Made by a program: the position numbers and the translations under genes. Of a DNA stretch of 64,000 nt, positions 9,283 through 17,917 are shown one piece after another. The stretch lies in the NCBI RefSeq assembly GCF_013410065.1, contig NZ_JACCCW010000002.1, positions 496,001 through 560,000 of the forward strand, read 5' to 3'. Source of the stretch: Granulicella arctica. Lineage in GTDB: Bacteria; Acidobacteriota; Terriglobia; Terriglobales; Acidobacteriaceae. Numbering within the stretch: position 1 is the stretch's first letter; the number at the start of each line of letters is the position of its first letter. The notes below the pieces were generated by a model. It was given only the letters and a program-made list of their open reading frames with translations. It was not told the origin of the DNA and searched no databases.

Positions 9283-10629
9283 TTACGGTTGTCCGATCGG
9301 CTGCCCGGACGTGGACGTAGAAGGCTGGAACAGCTCCAGCCGTATCTTCCACTGCATACTTTCGCCCGGATGCAGTACCACCAGCCCCGTATCCTCGTCC
9401 TTGCTCCACTCCCGGCCGAATGGATCGCCGTAGTTGCTCTGCGGATCGATCGAAACCATCGCTTTGTTTGCTGGGGCATACACCCGTATCGCCTTGATGC
9501 TGGCGCTCAGCATCGTCATATGAAGCCCATAGCCCGCCACCGGGTCACGCAGCTCCACCTCAGGCCCCGACGACAGCATCCCGCCCTGTAAATGCACGAA
9601 AGTGTCGTTCAGGCTCATTGACTTCAGCGCTGCGCCCTTATTCTGTGAAAAGTCATACGCCGTCTTTCCCGTCGGCAGCAGGCGTCCCGTCGGCAGCCCA
9701 CTTGCCTCGCTGCTGGTTTCAATACGCGTCGTGGAGGGCAGCTTGATCATTACCTGCGAGCGATCTCCGCTTGGAATGGCAAATCGAGGCCGCCAGCCGA
9801 TACCCATCGGCTCCGGCTCTGTCCCCACATTCTTCGCCACGACTGTAAGGTCCATCGTCCGTGCGCTCAAAAGCACCGTTGTCTTTACTTCGGTCTTGGA
9901 CGGCCAGTGTCCCCCGAAGTTCCCGGTAGTGAAGGTCGCCTGCGCCAGGCCGCCATCTGGCATAGCGTCTGTTCCTGAGGAACTCGCGCCGAGCTTCAGC
10001 ATCAGCCCGCCCGCTGAACTCTGTAGCCCGTCCGTCTTGCTGCTCACGGCATTGATAGGAAGAGCTAAAACACGCCCCTCCCAGTTTGCCGGCACCGATG
10101 TCCCACCCTGGAGTGCTGTTCCCGAGATCTGGCCTGCCCACGGCACCTCGAATGCGCCGCCTATCGCTAGACTCGCTTCGCCGTTCACATCGCTGTCGAT
10201 CCCGGTCATCGCCTTCGCTGCAACTTCCAGAGGAGGCGATACCAGCAGTGGAACCTCTCCCTTGCCCGGCAGATACGCCGTAATCTGGAGCACATTCATC
10301 CCACGTCCCGGCAGCAAGGTCGCAGACAGGAACTCCGGCGTGATGCCCCCCGCCTGCTGCATCCGGGTCAGCACGATGGCATTCTGCCCACCTGGCTGCG
10401 GTGTCGGCCCCGGTTCGACCGGAGCAGGGCCGGCCAACTCTGACTTCAGCTTCGTGAGATGTCCACGGCCCCTCTCCCGAATTGCGATCCCGGTTCCGAT
10501 CAGTGCGAGAACGATCAGGACGATCCATGTTGTGGTCGAGTGCAGTCCCCTTTTGAGCTTCGTAAATGTCCTGCTGGCCGCACGTCCGATCATGGCGGCA
10601 TACATCCGGCTGATACGTGGATCTTCCAA
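9283..10629 (-). CDS. Membrane-anchored aldose 1-epimerase-like (mutarotase-fold) protein
   Basis: The product has 448 residues. A single N-terminal membrane segment (about 33-48, TTWIVLIVLALIGTGIAI) follows a basic cytoplasmic stretch, so the bulk should face the periplasm. The outer part has mutarotase-superfamily features: FLSATLLPGRGMNVLQ near the start, IGWRPRFAIPSGDR in the middle and a C-terminal strand GLVVLHPGESMQWKIRLELF. I do not see the paired catalytic histidines of true aldose epimerases, so enzymatic activity is uncertain. It may instead bind carbohydrate or polysaccharide. It stands alone between tig and the divergent uracil-DNA glycosylase gene. The first in-frame ATG was not assured; the extra residues before the membrane helix could be shorter. 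Confidence 0.6.
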   Translation of the reverse strand: MEDPRISRMYAAMIGRAASRTFTKLKRGLHSTTTWIVLIVLALIGTGIAIRERGRGHLTKLKSELAGPAPVEPGPTPQPGGQNAIVLTRMQQAGGITPEFLSATLLPGRGMNVLQITAYLPGKGEVPLLVSPPLEVAAKAMTGIDSDVNGEASLAIGGAFEVPWAGQISGTALQGGTSVPANWEGRVLALPINAVSSKTDGLQSSAGGLMLKLGASSSGTDAMPDGGLAQATFTTGNFGGHWPSKTEVKTTVLLSARTMDLTVVAKNVGTEPEPMGIGWRPRFAIPSGDRSQVMIKLPSTTRIETSSEASGLPTGRLLPTGKTAYDFSQNKGAALKSMSLNDTFVHLQGGMLSSGPEVELRDPVAGYGLHMTMLSASIKAIRVYAPANKAMVSIDPQSNYGDPFGREWSKDEDTGLVVLHPGESMQWKIRLELFQPSTSTSGQPIGQP

Positions 10630-10749
10630 GTCAACCCCTTATTCGTCTTGCATCTGCATCAATTTTACCTGTCCCGCACCCTGTCGGTAACTCGTTCTAA
10701 AATCGAAGGTATTGGTTCCTGGCTATCGGCAGGGGTCGATCCCACACAA

Positions 10750-11493
10750 GTGCCTCCGAAACCTCCATCGCCGCCCGTTCTCTCCCACGCGCTCGTCCCT
10801 GCGGACGAACTCGCTGGCAACCCCACACGCACTGCCATCATCGCCTGCCAGCTCTGCTCGCGCCTAAGGACCTACTGCAAAGGTATCGGCGAGATCCGCC
10901 GCCGTGCCTACCAGGATCACATCTACTGGGCTCGCCCCGTACCCGGCTTCGGCGATCCCAAAGCTCGCGTTCTCATCCTTGGCCTCGCTCCCGGAGCCCA
11001 CGGAGCCAACCGCACCGGCCGTCCCTTCACCGGCGACGGCTCCGGCGACTTCATGTACCCCGTCCTGCACGAGCTGGGCTTCGCCAGCAAACCTCGCGCT
11101 GTCTCCCGCAACGATGGCCTCAAGCTCCGCCATGCCTGGATTGCCTCTGTCGTCCGCTGCGCTCCGCCCGGCGACAAACCCCTCCCGCAGGAGATTCGCA
11201 ACTGCTCTGCGCACCTCGCTCGTGAGATCTCCGATCTCCCTCGCATCCGCGTGGTCGTGTGCCTCGGCAAGATCGCCTGGGACGGTTACCTCGCCCATCT
11301 CCTCCACATCGGCGTCATCGCCCGCCGCTCTGCCTATGTTTTCACCCACGGTGCCGAATACACCCTCCCTAATGGTCTCCACCTTCTTGCCACCTACCAT
11401 CCCTCCCTGCGCAACACCAACACTGGTCGCCTCGACCGCATCATGTTCACCCGCATCTTCCTCCGCGCCAGAGAGATTGCGGGTGTGGCTTGA
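10750..11493 (+). CDS. Uracil-DNA glycosylase, family 5 (UDGb)
   Basis: Base-excision repair enzyme that removes uracil and related lesions from DNA. Motif A appears as LGLAPGAHGANRTGRPFTGD and motif B as TYHPSLRNTNTGRL. Cysteines CQLC and RTYC near the N-terminus, plus two later ones (VVRCAPP and RNC), would bind the [4Fe-4S] cluster typical of families 4 and 5. Motif A lacks the Asp/Asn of family 1, which agrees with UDGb. The frame is open much further upstream into the divergent gene. I chose GTG 10750 (247 residues) because the family begins shortly before the first cysteines and CAGGGG lies upstream; the start remains uncertain. Confidence 0.88.
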   Translation: MPPKPPSPPVLSHALVPADELAGNPTRTAIIACQLCSRLRTYCKGIGEIRRRAYQDHIYWARPVPGFGDPKARVLILGLAPGAHGANRTGRPFTGDGSGDFMYPVLHELGFASKPRAVSRNDGLKLRHAWIASVVRCAPPGDKPLPQEIRNCSAHLAREISDLPRIRVVVCLGKIAWDGYLAHLLHIGVIARRSAYVFTHGAEYTLPNGLHLLATYHPSLRNTNTGRLDRIMFTRIFLRAREIAGVA

Positions 11494-11528
11494 AGCCCCC
11501 ACACACTTTCATACGCAAACCGCAAAGC

Positions 11529-11570
11529 TATCATCCTGAGCGGAGCGCAGTGTAGTCGAAGAACCTGCGG
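11529..11570. repeat. Intergenic repeat-like sequence
   Basis: The string ATCCTGAGCGGAGCGCAG followed by GTCGAAGAACCTGC resembles a repeat often found between genes of Terriglobia. A related beginning (TCATCCTGAACGGAGG) occurs at 24484-24499. The assignment rests on recall and on the second partial copy in this window. Confidence 0.4.
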
Positions 11571-11667
11571 ATGCCCTTATAGTTGCCCGTTCTCCCCACA
11601 AACCAACCTTTTCCCCCTCCCCCGCCTCTCACCAAGTAGTAAGTAATTTCGATTCGAGGTTCACTGC

Positions 11668-11964
11668 ATGAGTGCAAAAGGTATCTGGTTCGCTTTTGGA
11701 GTAGGTGTCACCGCAGGGGCCGCTGTCGCGTTGCTGTACGCTCCGCAAGCCGGAGTGAAGACCCGCAAGCAACTCCGTAAGGGCATCGACGAGGCTGCGG
11801 ATTACCTTGAGGACGCAGGAGACTACCTCAAGGAGCAGGCCGAGAGGCTGAGCAACGAAGCCCAGAAGGCAATCAAGCAGACCAAAGGCAAGGTCTCCGA
11901 TCTCGTCGACGAGGCTGTGGATCGCTCCAGCGGCGTCGTCAAGTCCGTCACCTCAGTGTTTTAA
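11668..11964 (+). CDS. YtxH-domain general stress-like membrane protein
   Basis: The product has 98 residues. An N-terminal hydrophobic helix (about 5-25, IWFAFGVGVTAGAAVALLYAP) with the characteristic LYAPQAGVKTRKQLR turn identifies the YtxH domain. A long amphipathic, charged helix follows (residues 35-90), probably coiled-coil. Members are small membrane-anchored stress proteins of unknown mechanism. The ATG at 11668 is preceded by a GATTCGAGGTTCACTGC stretch with GAGGT in ribosome-site position. It ends before the bidirectional terminator shared with clpC. Confidence 0.85.
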   Translation: MSAKGIWFAFGVGVTAGAAVALLYAPQAGVKTRKQLRKGIDEAADYLEDAGDYLKEQAERLSNEAQKAIKQTKGKVSDLVDEAVDRSSGVVKSVTSVF

Positions 11965-11997
11965 CCGATCCACCACAAGGCAAGCGCAGCGGTAGAA

Positions 11998-12023
11998 AAG
12001 CCCCGGCAACATCACCGGGGCTT
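11998..12023. terminator. Bidirectional terminator between ytxH-like gene and clpC
   Basis: A 9-bp perfect stem (AAGCCCCGG, 11998-12006, with CCGGGGCTT, 12015-12023) lies between the convergent genes. Flanking runs TCTCTGTT and, on the other strand, TTTTCTACC support termination both ways. Confidence 0.8.
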
Positions 12024-12045
12024 CTCTGTTGCTGAAAAGAATGCT

Positions 12046-14517
12046 CTATACCGTCGTTAGCGCAAGCCCGGCGAGCTTCTCTTCGCCGTCCGCCGCAATC
12101 GGTCGATAGAACAACTTGTTGTTCTCCATGTAGACCTCGATGAACGCCGGTCGCACCGCGATGCCGCCACCGATCAATGCCTCCGACAGTGGATCTTCGA
12201 TAAACCGTTGCAGTGCGCGACGCAGAGGACGAGCGCCATACGTGCGATCCGATACAGTCTTCTCGAGAATCCAGCGCTTGGCATCGTCGGTCACCGAGAT
12301 CGTGATCGCCTTGTGCACCAGGTTCGCGTTCAACTGCTGTACCAGAAGCTCGAGAATCTGCATCAGGTCCGCATCTGACAGCGACGTGAAGATAATGATC
12401 TCGTCCAGACGATTGAGGAACTCCGGATTGAAGGTGCGCTTCACCTCGCCCCGCACCAGCTCCTCCATCTTGTCCAGCACCATATCTTCCTTCTCGCTCT
12501 GGAAGCCCAGCCCCTGCCGTTTTTGCAGGTGCTTCGCTCCAATATTCGAGGTCATGATGATGATGCAGTTCTTATAGTCGACCGTGTTGCCCAGCCCATC
12601 CGTCAACTGACCGTCTTCAAACACTTGTAACAGCAGATTGAAGACATCCGGGTGAGCCTTCTCGATCTCGTCGAGCAGCACAACCGAGTACGGATTGCGC
12701 TTCACGCGCTCCGTCAGCTGGCCGCCCTCCTCGTACCCGACATACCCCGGAGGCGATCCGATCAGCTTCGAGACCGAATGCTTCTCCATAAACTCCGACA
12801 TGTCGAAGCGGATCAGCGCCTTCTCGCTGCCGAAGAGGAACTGAGCCAGCGTCCGCGCCATCTCCGTTTTGCCGACGCCCGTCGGCCCAAGGAACAGGAA
12901 GCTCCCAATCGGCCGCGCAGGATTTTTCAACCCCGCACGAGACCGCCGGATCGCCCGCGCCAGCGCCGAGATCGCCTTCTCCTGAGAGATCACGCGCTTG
13001 TGCAGCTCCTCCTCGACCCGCAACAGCCGCTGTGTCTCTTCCTCTTTGAGTGACGTGATTGGCACGCCCGTCCAGCGGCTGACGACATCCTCGATGTCCT
13101 CACGGGTCACGATGCCCGCCGAAGAATCGTCGAGGTGATACTTGTCCCGCAGCGCCCGCAGATTCTCACGCTCTTTGCGCTCCTCGTCCGAGTAGAACCG
13201 TGCCTTCTCGAACTCATGGTTCGCGATCGCGTTCTCCATCCGGTGCACGATGAACTTGATCCGCTTCTGCACCTCGGTCAACTCTTCGGGCAGGGAAGTC
13301 TGCCGCAGCTTTACCCGTGCTCCGGCCTCATCGATAAGGTCGATCGCCTTGTCCGGCAGAAAACGATCCGGAATATACCGGCTCGAGTGCGTCACCGAGA
13401 ATGTGATTGCGTCATCGGTATAGCTGACAGCATGAAACTTCTCATACTTGTCCTTGATCCCCATGATGATCTTGATCGCATCTTCCTCATTTGGCGGAGG
13501 TACCTTCACCGCCTGGAATCTGCGCTCAAGAGAGCGGTCCTTTTCGATCGACTTGCGATACTCAGCAGGGGTCGTCGCGCCGATGCACTGAATTTCGCCA
13601 CGGCTCAGAGCTGGCTTCAGGATGTTCGCCGCATCGAGCGAACCCTCAGCCGATCCCGCCCCTACCAGCGTATGCAGCTCGTCGATGAACACGATGGAGT
13701 TCTGATTCTCCATCAGCTCCTTCATGATCGTCTTCAGACGCTCTTCAAACTGTCCGCGATACTTCGTTCCGGCAACGATCAGCGATAGATCGAGCGCCAG
13801 TACGCGCTTGTCCGCAAGGAAGCTCGGCACCTCGCCATCTGCAATCTTCTGAGCCAGCCCTTCGACGATAGCCGTTTTGCCCACGCCCGGCTCGCCAATA
13901 AGCACCGGATTATTCTTCGTCCGGCGGCATAGAATCTGGATCACGCGATCCACCTCCGAGTCGCGCCCTACCAGCGGATCAAGCTGCTGATCCATCGCCG
14001 ACTGCGTCAGATCGCGTGAGAACTCCGCCAGCATGCTCTGCTCGCCGCGCTGTCCCTTGCCACCGCCCTGTGCGCTCGGCGTCTTCTCCTGCGTCGTCCG
14101 CTGTAGCTCCTCGCGGATCGCCGGAAGTCGCAGTCCGCGCTCGGTCAGAATCTCCGCCGCGAAGCACTTTTCTTCTCTCAGCAAGCCGAGCAGAAGATGC
14201 TCCGTCCCAATATGTTTGTGCGAGAGCCGCTCGGCCTCTTCCGCGGCATACGCCAGTACCCGTTTGCACTCGTTCGAGAGTGGCAGATCGACCGAGGTCG
14301 AAACCTTCTCCCGGATCGTCGTATGTCCCTCAATTTGCTTCCGTATCGACTCGACCGACGCATGCGACCGCAGAAAGCGGTTCGTCAGCGCCTTATCTTC
14401 CCGAAGCAGCCCAAGCAGCAGGTGCTCCGTTTCAATGTAGGGGGATCCAAACTGACTCGCTTCATACCGTGCAAAGAATATGACGCGTCGTGCTTTTTCC
14501 GTATAGCGTTCGAACAT
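12046..14517 (-). CDS. clpC: ATP-dependent Clp protease ATP-binding subunit ClpC
   Basis: Hsp100 unfoldase with two AAA+ domains (823 residues). The N-domain has the double Clp repeat ([12 protein letters not shown] and [12 protein letters not shown]). The first AAA+ domain has Walker [10 protein letters not shown] and Walker [13 protein letters not shown] middle domain of UVR-like type follows ([20 protein letters not shown]), which distinguishes ClpC from ClpA and ClpB. The second AAA+ domain has GPTGVGKTE and [10 protein letters not shown]. The ClpP-binding loop (KRQGLGF-type) is visible in [10 protein letters not shown]. It is monocistronic between a terminator and a 262-bp upstream gap. 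The ATG at 14517 follows TGAAGGGGGAAC, a strong ribosome site. It probably works with ClpP encoded at 7105-7695. Confidence 0.96.
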   Translation of the reverse strand: MFERYTEKARRVIFFARYEASQFGSPYIETEHLLLGLLREDKALTNRFLRSHASVESIRKQIEGHTTIREKVSTSVDLPLSNECKRVLAYAAEEAERLSHKHIGTEHLLLGLLREEKCFAAEILTERGLRLPAIREELQRTTQEKTPSAQGGGKGQRGEQSMLAEFSRDLTQSAMDQQLDPLVGRDSEVDRVIQILCRRTKNNPVLIGEPGVGKTAIVEGLAQKIADGEVPSFLADKRVLALDLSLIVAGTKYRGQFEERLKTIMKELMENQNSIVFIDELHTLVGAGSAEGSLDAANILKPALSRGEIQCIGATTPAEYRKSIEKDRSLERRFQAVKVPPPNEEDAIKIIMGIKDKYEKFHAVSYTDDAITFSVTHSSRYIPDRFLPDKAIDLIDEAGARVKLRQTSLPEELTEVQKRIKFIVHRMENAIANHEFEKARFYSDEERKERENLRALRDKYHLDDSSAGIVTREDIEDVVSRWTGVPITSLKEEETQRLLRVEEELHKRVISQEKAISALARAIRRSRAGLKNPARPIGSFLFLGPTGVGKTEMARTLAQFLFGSEKALIRFDMSEFMEKHSVSKLIGSPPGYVGYEEGGQLTERVKRNPYSVVLLDEIEKAHPDVFNLLLQVFEDGQLTDGLGNTVDYKNCIIIMTSNIGAKHLQKRQGLGFQSEKEDMVLDKMEELVRGEVKRTFNPEFLNRLDEIIIFTSLSDADLMQILELLVQQLNANLVHKAITISVTDDAKRWILEKTVSDRTYGARPLRRALQRFIEDPLSEALIGGGIAVRPAFIEVYMENNKLFYRPIAADGEEKLAGLALTTV

Positions 14518-14779
14518 GTTCCCCCTTCAAGCCGGCCACCGCACGAGCCCGAAGGCACATGCAGCGCCATTGGTCCATTCACATTCCGGCCATATAATCC
14601 GGAACACTCAGGCTGCTGCCAATAGGCGGAGCATCCATACCACTACATCTAGTGTATCCGTACCGTCTCCCAAGGCAAAACCTCGGCGAAACTTATGTGT
14701 ACCCTACATCAATCCCTATAGAACAGGCCATGTGAAAATTCGGCACGAAACTCGAATGGTTCGCGGGAGCGATTCTGCG

Positions 14780-15532
14780 TCACAAAACTGGCTCCTCGGC
14801 CAGCTTTCCATCCCGCAGCCGCAGCATTCGGTCGCACCGCCCTGCAAACTCCAGGTTGTGCGTCACCAGCACGCTCGTCAGCCCATGCGCCGTGTGCAGC
14901 CGCTGGATAAGCCCAAAGACTACATCCGCTGTCCGCCCATCGAGATCTCCCGTCGGCTCATCCGCCAGCAGCAGCTTCGGCTGCGTCACCAGAGCTCGCG
15001 CCAGCGACACCCGTTGCTGCTCCCCGCCGCTCAACTCGCCCGACCGGTGATCGAACCGGTCCGCCAGCCCCACCTCGCCTAGCCAGACCATCGCTTGTTC
15101 CATCGCCGCCACGCGTCCCATCCCCCGTGCCAGCAAAGGCATCGCCACGTTTTCCTGCGCCGTAAACTCCGGCAGAAGGTAGTGGAACTGCCACACGTAC
15201 CCGATATCCCGGTTCCGAAACTCCGATGCCTGCCGCTTGGTAAACGAGCTCAGCCGATTCTGCCCACACCACACATCCCCTGCCGTCGGCGTATCCAGAG
15301 CTGCCAGCAGGTGCAGCAGGGAACTCTTCCCCGTCCCGCTCTCCCCCACGATAGCTACCATCTCGCCTTGCCGCACCGTCAGGTCCAGCCCGCGAAATAG
15401 CTCCAGCTCCCCCCGGCCCGTCGCATAGGTCTTCGTCAGCCCCACTGCCCGCAGCACAGCCGCATGTTCCACCACGATCGGTAGAGGCTCCAGCCGCCCT
15501 CCATCTCCAAATTGCGCTCGAGGCTCGCTCAA
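14780..15532 (-). CDS. lolD: ABC transporter ATP-binding protein, LolD type
   Basis: The product has 250 residues. Walker A is GESGTGKSS, the ABC signature LSGGEQQRVSLARAL, and Walker B LLLADEPTGDLD; the switch His is in VLVTHNLEF. These match the LolD/MacB subfamily that powers lipoprotein release from the inner membrane. The ATG overlaps the end of the AhpD-like gene by 4 bp, and that gene overlaps the permease, so all three are translated together. About 27 residues precede the core domain, more than usual for LolD, but the overlap supports this start. Other MacB-type ATPases cannot be excluded. Confidence 0.88.
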   Translation of the reverse strand: MSEPRAQFGDGGRLEPLPIVVEHAAVLRAVGLTKTYATGRGELELFRGLDLTVRQGEMVAIVGESGTGKSSLLHLLAALDTPTAGDVWCGQNRLSSFTKRQASEFRNRDIGYVWQFHYLLPEFTAQENVAMPLLARGMGRVAAMEQAMVWLGEVGLADRFDHRSGELSGGEQQRVSLARALVTQPKLLLADEPTGDLDGRTADVVFGLIQRLHTAHGLTSVLVTHNLEFAGRCDRMLRLRDGKLAEEPVL

Positions 15533-15984
15533 CCTTTACCTCGTTCCGTATGCTCTCCCAGCGAGATCGCAATCCGGTTCCACGCATTGATCGTCGTCAC
15601 TGCCAGTGTTAGGTTCACCGTCTCCACATCGGAGAAGTGCGTCCGCACCGCGTCATATACCGCATCTGGAGCATGTCCATTCTGAATATTCGTCAACGCC
15701 TCAGCCCACCCCAACGCCGCCCGTTCTCGCTCGGTATACGCCGCCGACCCGCGCCACTCCGCTACTGAAGCAATCCTCTCTTCAGTCTCGTTATGCTTCC
15801 TCAACTCCGCCGTATGCATGTCGATGCAATACTTGCATCCATTCATCAACGAAGCTCGCAGTCGCACCAGCTCCAGCAAGGAAACCTCAAGTCCTGTCCC
15901 GGTGTTCAGGTAATGCTCCAGCGCCCGCATCTTTGCGATGCCCTCTGGTGCCAACTTCCCATACTTCAAACGTCCTTCACTCAT
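15529..15984 (-). CDS. AhpD-like carboxymuconolactone decarboxylase-family protein
   Basis: With ATG 15984 the product has 151 residues; an earlier in-frame start at 16026 would lie inside the permease gene and is less likely. The AhpD redox motif is MNGCKYCIDMH (CxxC plus downstream His), followed by helices and the WAEALTNIQNG stretch. Proteins of this family act as alkylhydroperoxidase or thiol reductase partners. The start overlaps the upstream permease stop by 8 bp and its stop overlaps the lolD start by 4 bp. A redox protein embedded between Lol permease and ATPase genes is unexpected, and a link to lipoprotein export is not established. Confidence 0.85.
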   Translation of the reverse strand: MSEGRLKYGKLAPEGIAKMRALEHYLNTGTGLEVSLLELVRLRASLMNGCKYCIDMHTAELRKHNETEERIASVAEWRGSAAYTERERAALGWAEALTNIQNGHAPDAVYDAVRTHFSDVETVNLTLAVTTINAWNRIAISLGEHTERGKG

Positions 15985-17227
15985 ATCGCAAAGCCTCTGC
16001 CGGTAATACCCTCGCTGCACTTCCACTTGGATACAACGTAGCCACCAAACTCACTCCCAACGATACCGCCGCCACAATTACCGCATCCATCACCCTCGGC
16101 GCAAACGGCAGATAGTCAATCGAGTAAACCGAAGCATCCAGGTGGATAAACCGGTAGTGGCCGCCCGCCCAGCTCAGTCCATATCCAACGATCAGCCCCA
16201 GCACCGTCCCAATTACCGAGATCAGCAACCCCTGCAACAGAAAGATCCGCCGCACCTGCTCCGCGCGCACGCCAAAGCTCATGAGTACAGCGATATCCCG
16301 TGTCTTCTCCATCACCATCATCGTCAGCGCGATCAAGATGTTCAGCGCTGCCACGCAAACAATCAGAGCCAGCACAATAAACGTCACCACCTGCTCCAGC
16401 TTCAACGCCCGAAACAGCTCGCGATTCTGCTCCATCCAGTTCGTCGTCTGAAACCCCTTACCTGCCGCCGCTTCAATCGCCTGCCCAATCCTGTCCGCAT
16501 GGTAAAGATTGTCCACCTTGAAGCTAACCACTGAGATCAGATCCGGCTCCGAGAAGAGCCGCTGTGCATCCACCAGCCGCGTAAACGCATAGCTCGAGTC
16601 GTACTGGTAGAACCCCGACTTGAAGATCCCCACCACTTCGAACCGTTGATAGCGCGGCACCAATCCTAGTGGCGTCAGCTCGCCCTGTGGACTCGTCACC
16701 AGCACGGTGTCGTTCACTTTCGCTCCCAGCGTCTCTGCGAGGTCGTTGCCAATCACAATCGGCGGCATCGCCTGCTCATTCGCCGGAGCATTGCTCGTCG
16801 GATTCGACAGAGCGTCCGCGCTTCCCTCATCCACCGCTTGCAGCAGATTCCCAACCGTCCGCTCATCATCCGGAAGAATGCCCTTGATCAATCCGCCGCC
16901 GCTCCGTGCCCCACGCGAGATCAGTACCTGCCCATAAAGCCCCGGAGCGGCCGCCGTCACATGTGGCAATGCCCGCAGCCGCGCCAGTAGAGGACGCCAG
17001 TCCCGTATCCCATCGCCTGCCACGCGCATCAGGTCCACATGCGCGGTCGAACCCACCAGCCGCTCCTGTAGATCGCGCCGCATTCCATTCGTAATCGCCA
17101 GTGCAATAATCAGCGACGCCACGCCTGCAGCCACGCCAATCACGCTGATGGCCGTAATTACACCAACCACCGCCTGCCGCCGCTTCGCCCGCAGATACCG
17201 CGCCGCTATGAAGAGTTCAAATCGCAT
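15977..17227 (-). CDS. Lipoprotein-releasing system permease, LolC/LolE type
   Basis: The product has 416 residues, as expected for LolC/LolE. An N-terminal membrane helix (about 20-45, VVGVITAISVIGVAAGVASLI) is followed by a large periplasmic MacB-like domain (about 50-270). Three C-terminal FtsX-type helices begin near VVTFIVLALIVCVAALNILIALTMMV. The cytoplasmic coupling stretch MEKTRDIAVLMSFG is present. With LolD at 14780 it would move outer-membrane lipoproteins out of the inner membrane. Only one permease gene is seen, so the complex is probably a homodimer (LolF-like) as in many non-gammaproteobacteria. The N-terminus MRFELFIAARYLRAKR is typical and fixes the start. Confidence 0.9.
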   Translation of the reverse strand: MRFELFIAARYLRAKRRQAVVGVITAISVIGVAAGVASLIIALAITNGMRRDLQERLVGSTAHVDLMRVAGDGIRDWRPLLARLRALPHVTAAAPGLYGQVLISRGARSGGGLIKGILPDDERTVGNLLQAVDEGSADALSNPTSNAPANEQAMPPIVIGNDLAETLGAKVNDTVLVTSPQGELTPLGLVPRYQRFEVVGIFKSGFYQYDSSYAFTRLVDAQRLFSEPDLISVVSFKVDNLYHADRIGQAIEAAAGKGFQTTNWMEQNRELFRALKLEQVVTFIVLALIVCVAALNILIALTMMVMEKTRDIAVLMSFGVRAEQVRRIFLLQGLLISVIGTVLGLIVGYGLSWAGGHYRFIHLDASVYSIDYLPFAPRVMDAVIVAAVSLGVSLVATLYPSGSAARVLPAEALRYE

Positions 17228-17263
17228 CGAATCCCAGCTTACTATCCGCCACGCTTCTCAGCC

Positions 17264-17917
17264 TCAATGCACCATCACCTTCGGCAAACTCCAATGCAGC
17301 CATACGGCCACCATACGCAACGTAAAGCACACCACTCCGCCGCAACTCATCGCGATGCTTCGACGTATCTTGATGTGCAGTAAGAGCAGCATCACAATCG
17401 CTCCCGCCAGCGCTGCCGATGCATACACATCGGAGTTCAGCACCAGCGGAACATGCGCGAGCAGCACATCGCGCACGGTGCCTCCTCCCACTCCAGTTAC
17501 CGCAGCCATCAACGTCGCCAGCAACGGATGAATCCCATACTCCAGGGCCTTGCCCGCGCCAGCCATTGCAAACAGCGCAAGCCCCGCCGCATCCAGCGTG
17601 ACGATCAATCCCGGCGGCACCCGCTGCACATACTGATAAAAGAAGAACACCGCGCCTCCGCCCGCGAACGCCGTCGCCCCATACCGCCAGTCGCGGATGC
17701 TGTTCGGAGGAACCGCTCCAATCAGCACATCGCGGATCACGCCGCCACCCAGCGCCGTTGCAAACGACAGCACCAGCAGTCCCAGTAGATCGAGCTCCGC
17801 ACGGATCGCCGTCATGGCTCCTTCTACTGCGAAGACGAACGTTCCTACCAGGTCGACCGCGAGCAACACGACGTCCTGGTTGTACTTCGGGAACCACGCC
17901 GCCAGCCACTTCCTCAC
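17264..17917 (-). CDS. TRIC-type (UPF0126) cation channel-like membrane protein
   Basis: The 217-residue membrane protein has seven predicted helices and an internal repeat. The two halves share glycine-rich motifs, GGGVIRDVL and GGGTVRDVL, the hallmark of the UPF0126/YadS family that is related to trimeric intracellular cation channels. Its physiological ion in bacteria is unclear. The ATG overlaps the stop of the beta-propeller gene (17914) by 4 bp, so the two are probably co-translated. The permease gene lies 36 bp downstream on the same strand and may belong to the same transcript. Confidence 0.88.
   Translation of the reverse strand: MRKWLAAWFPKYNQDVVLLAVDLVGTFVFAVEGAMTAIRAELDLLGLLVLSFATALGGGVIRDVLIGAVPPNSIRDWRYGATAFAGGGAVFFFYQYVQRVPPGLIVTLDAAGLALFAMAGAGKALEYGIHPLLATLMAAVTGVGGGTVRDVLLAHVPLVLNSDVYASAALAGAIVMLLLLHIKIRRSIAMSCGGVVCFTLRMVAVWLHWSLPKVMVH

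Noticed and set aside
10864..11502. Long minus-strand frame opposite the uracil-DNA glycosylase
   Set aside because: It mirrors the coding strand of a well-supported gene and has typical shadow composition.
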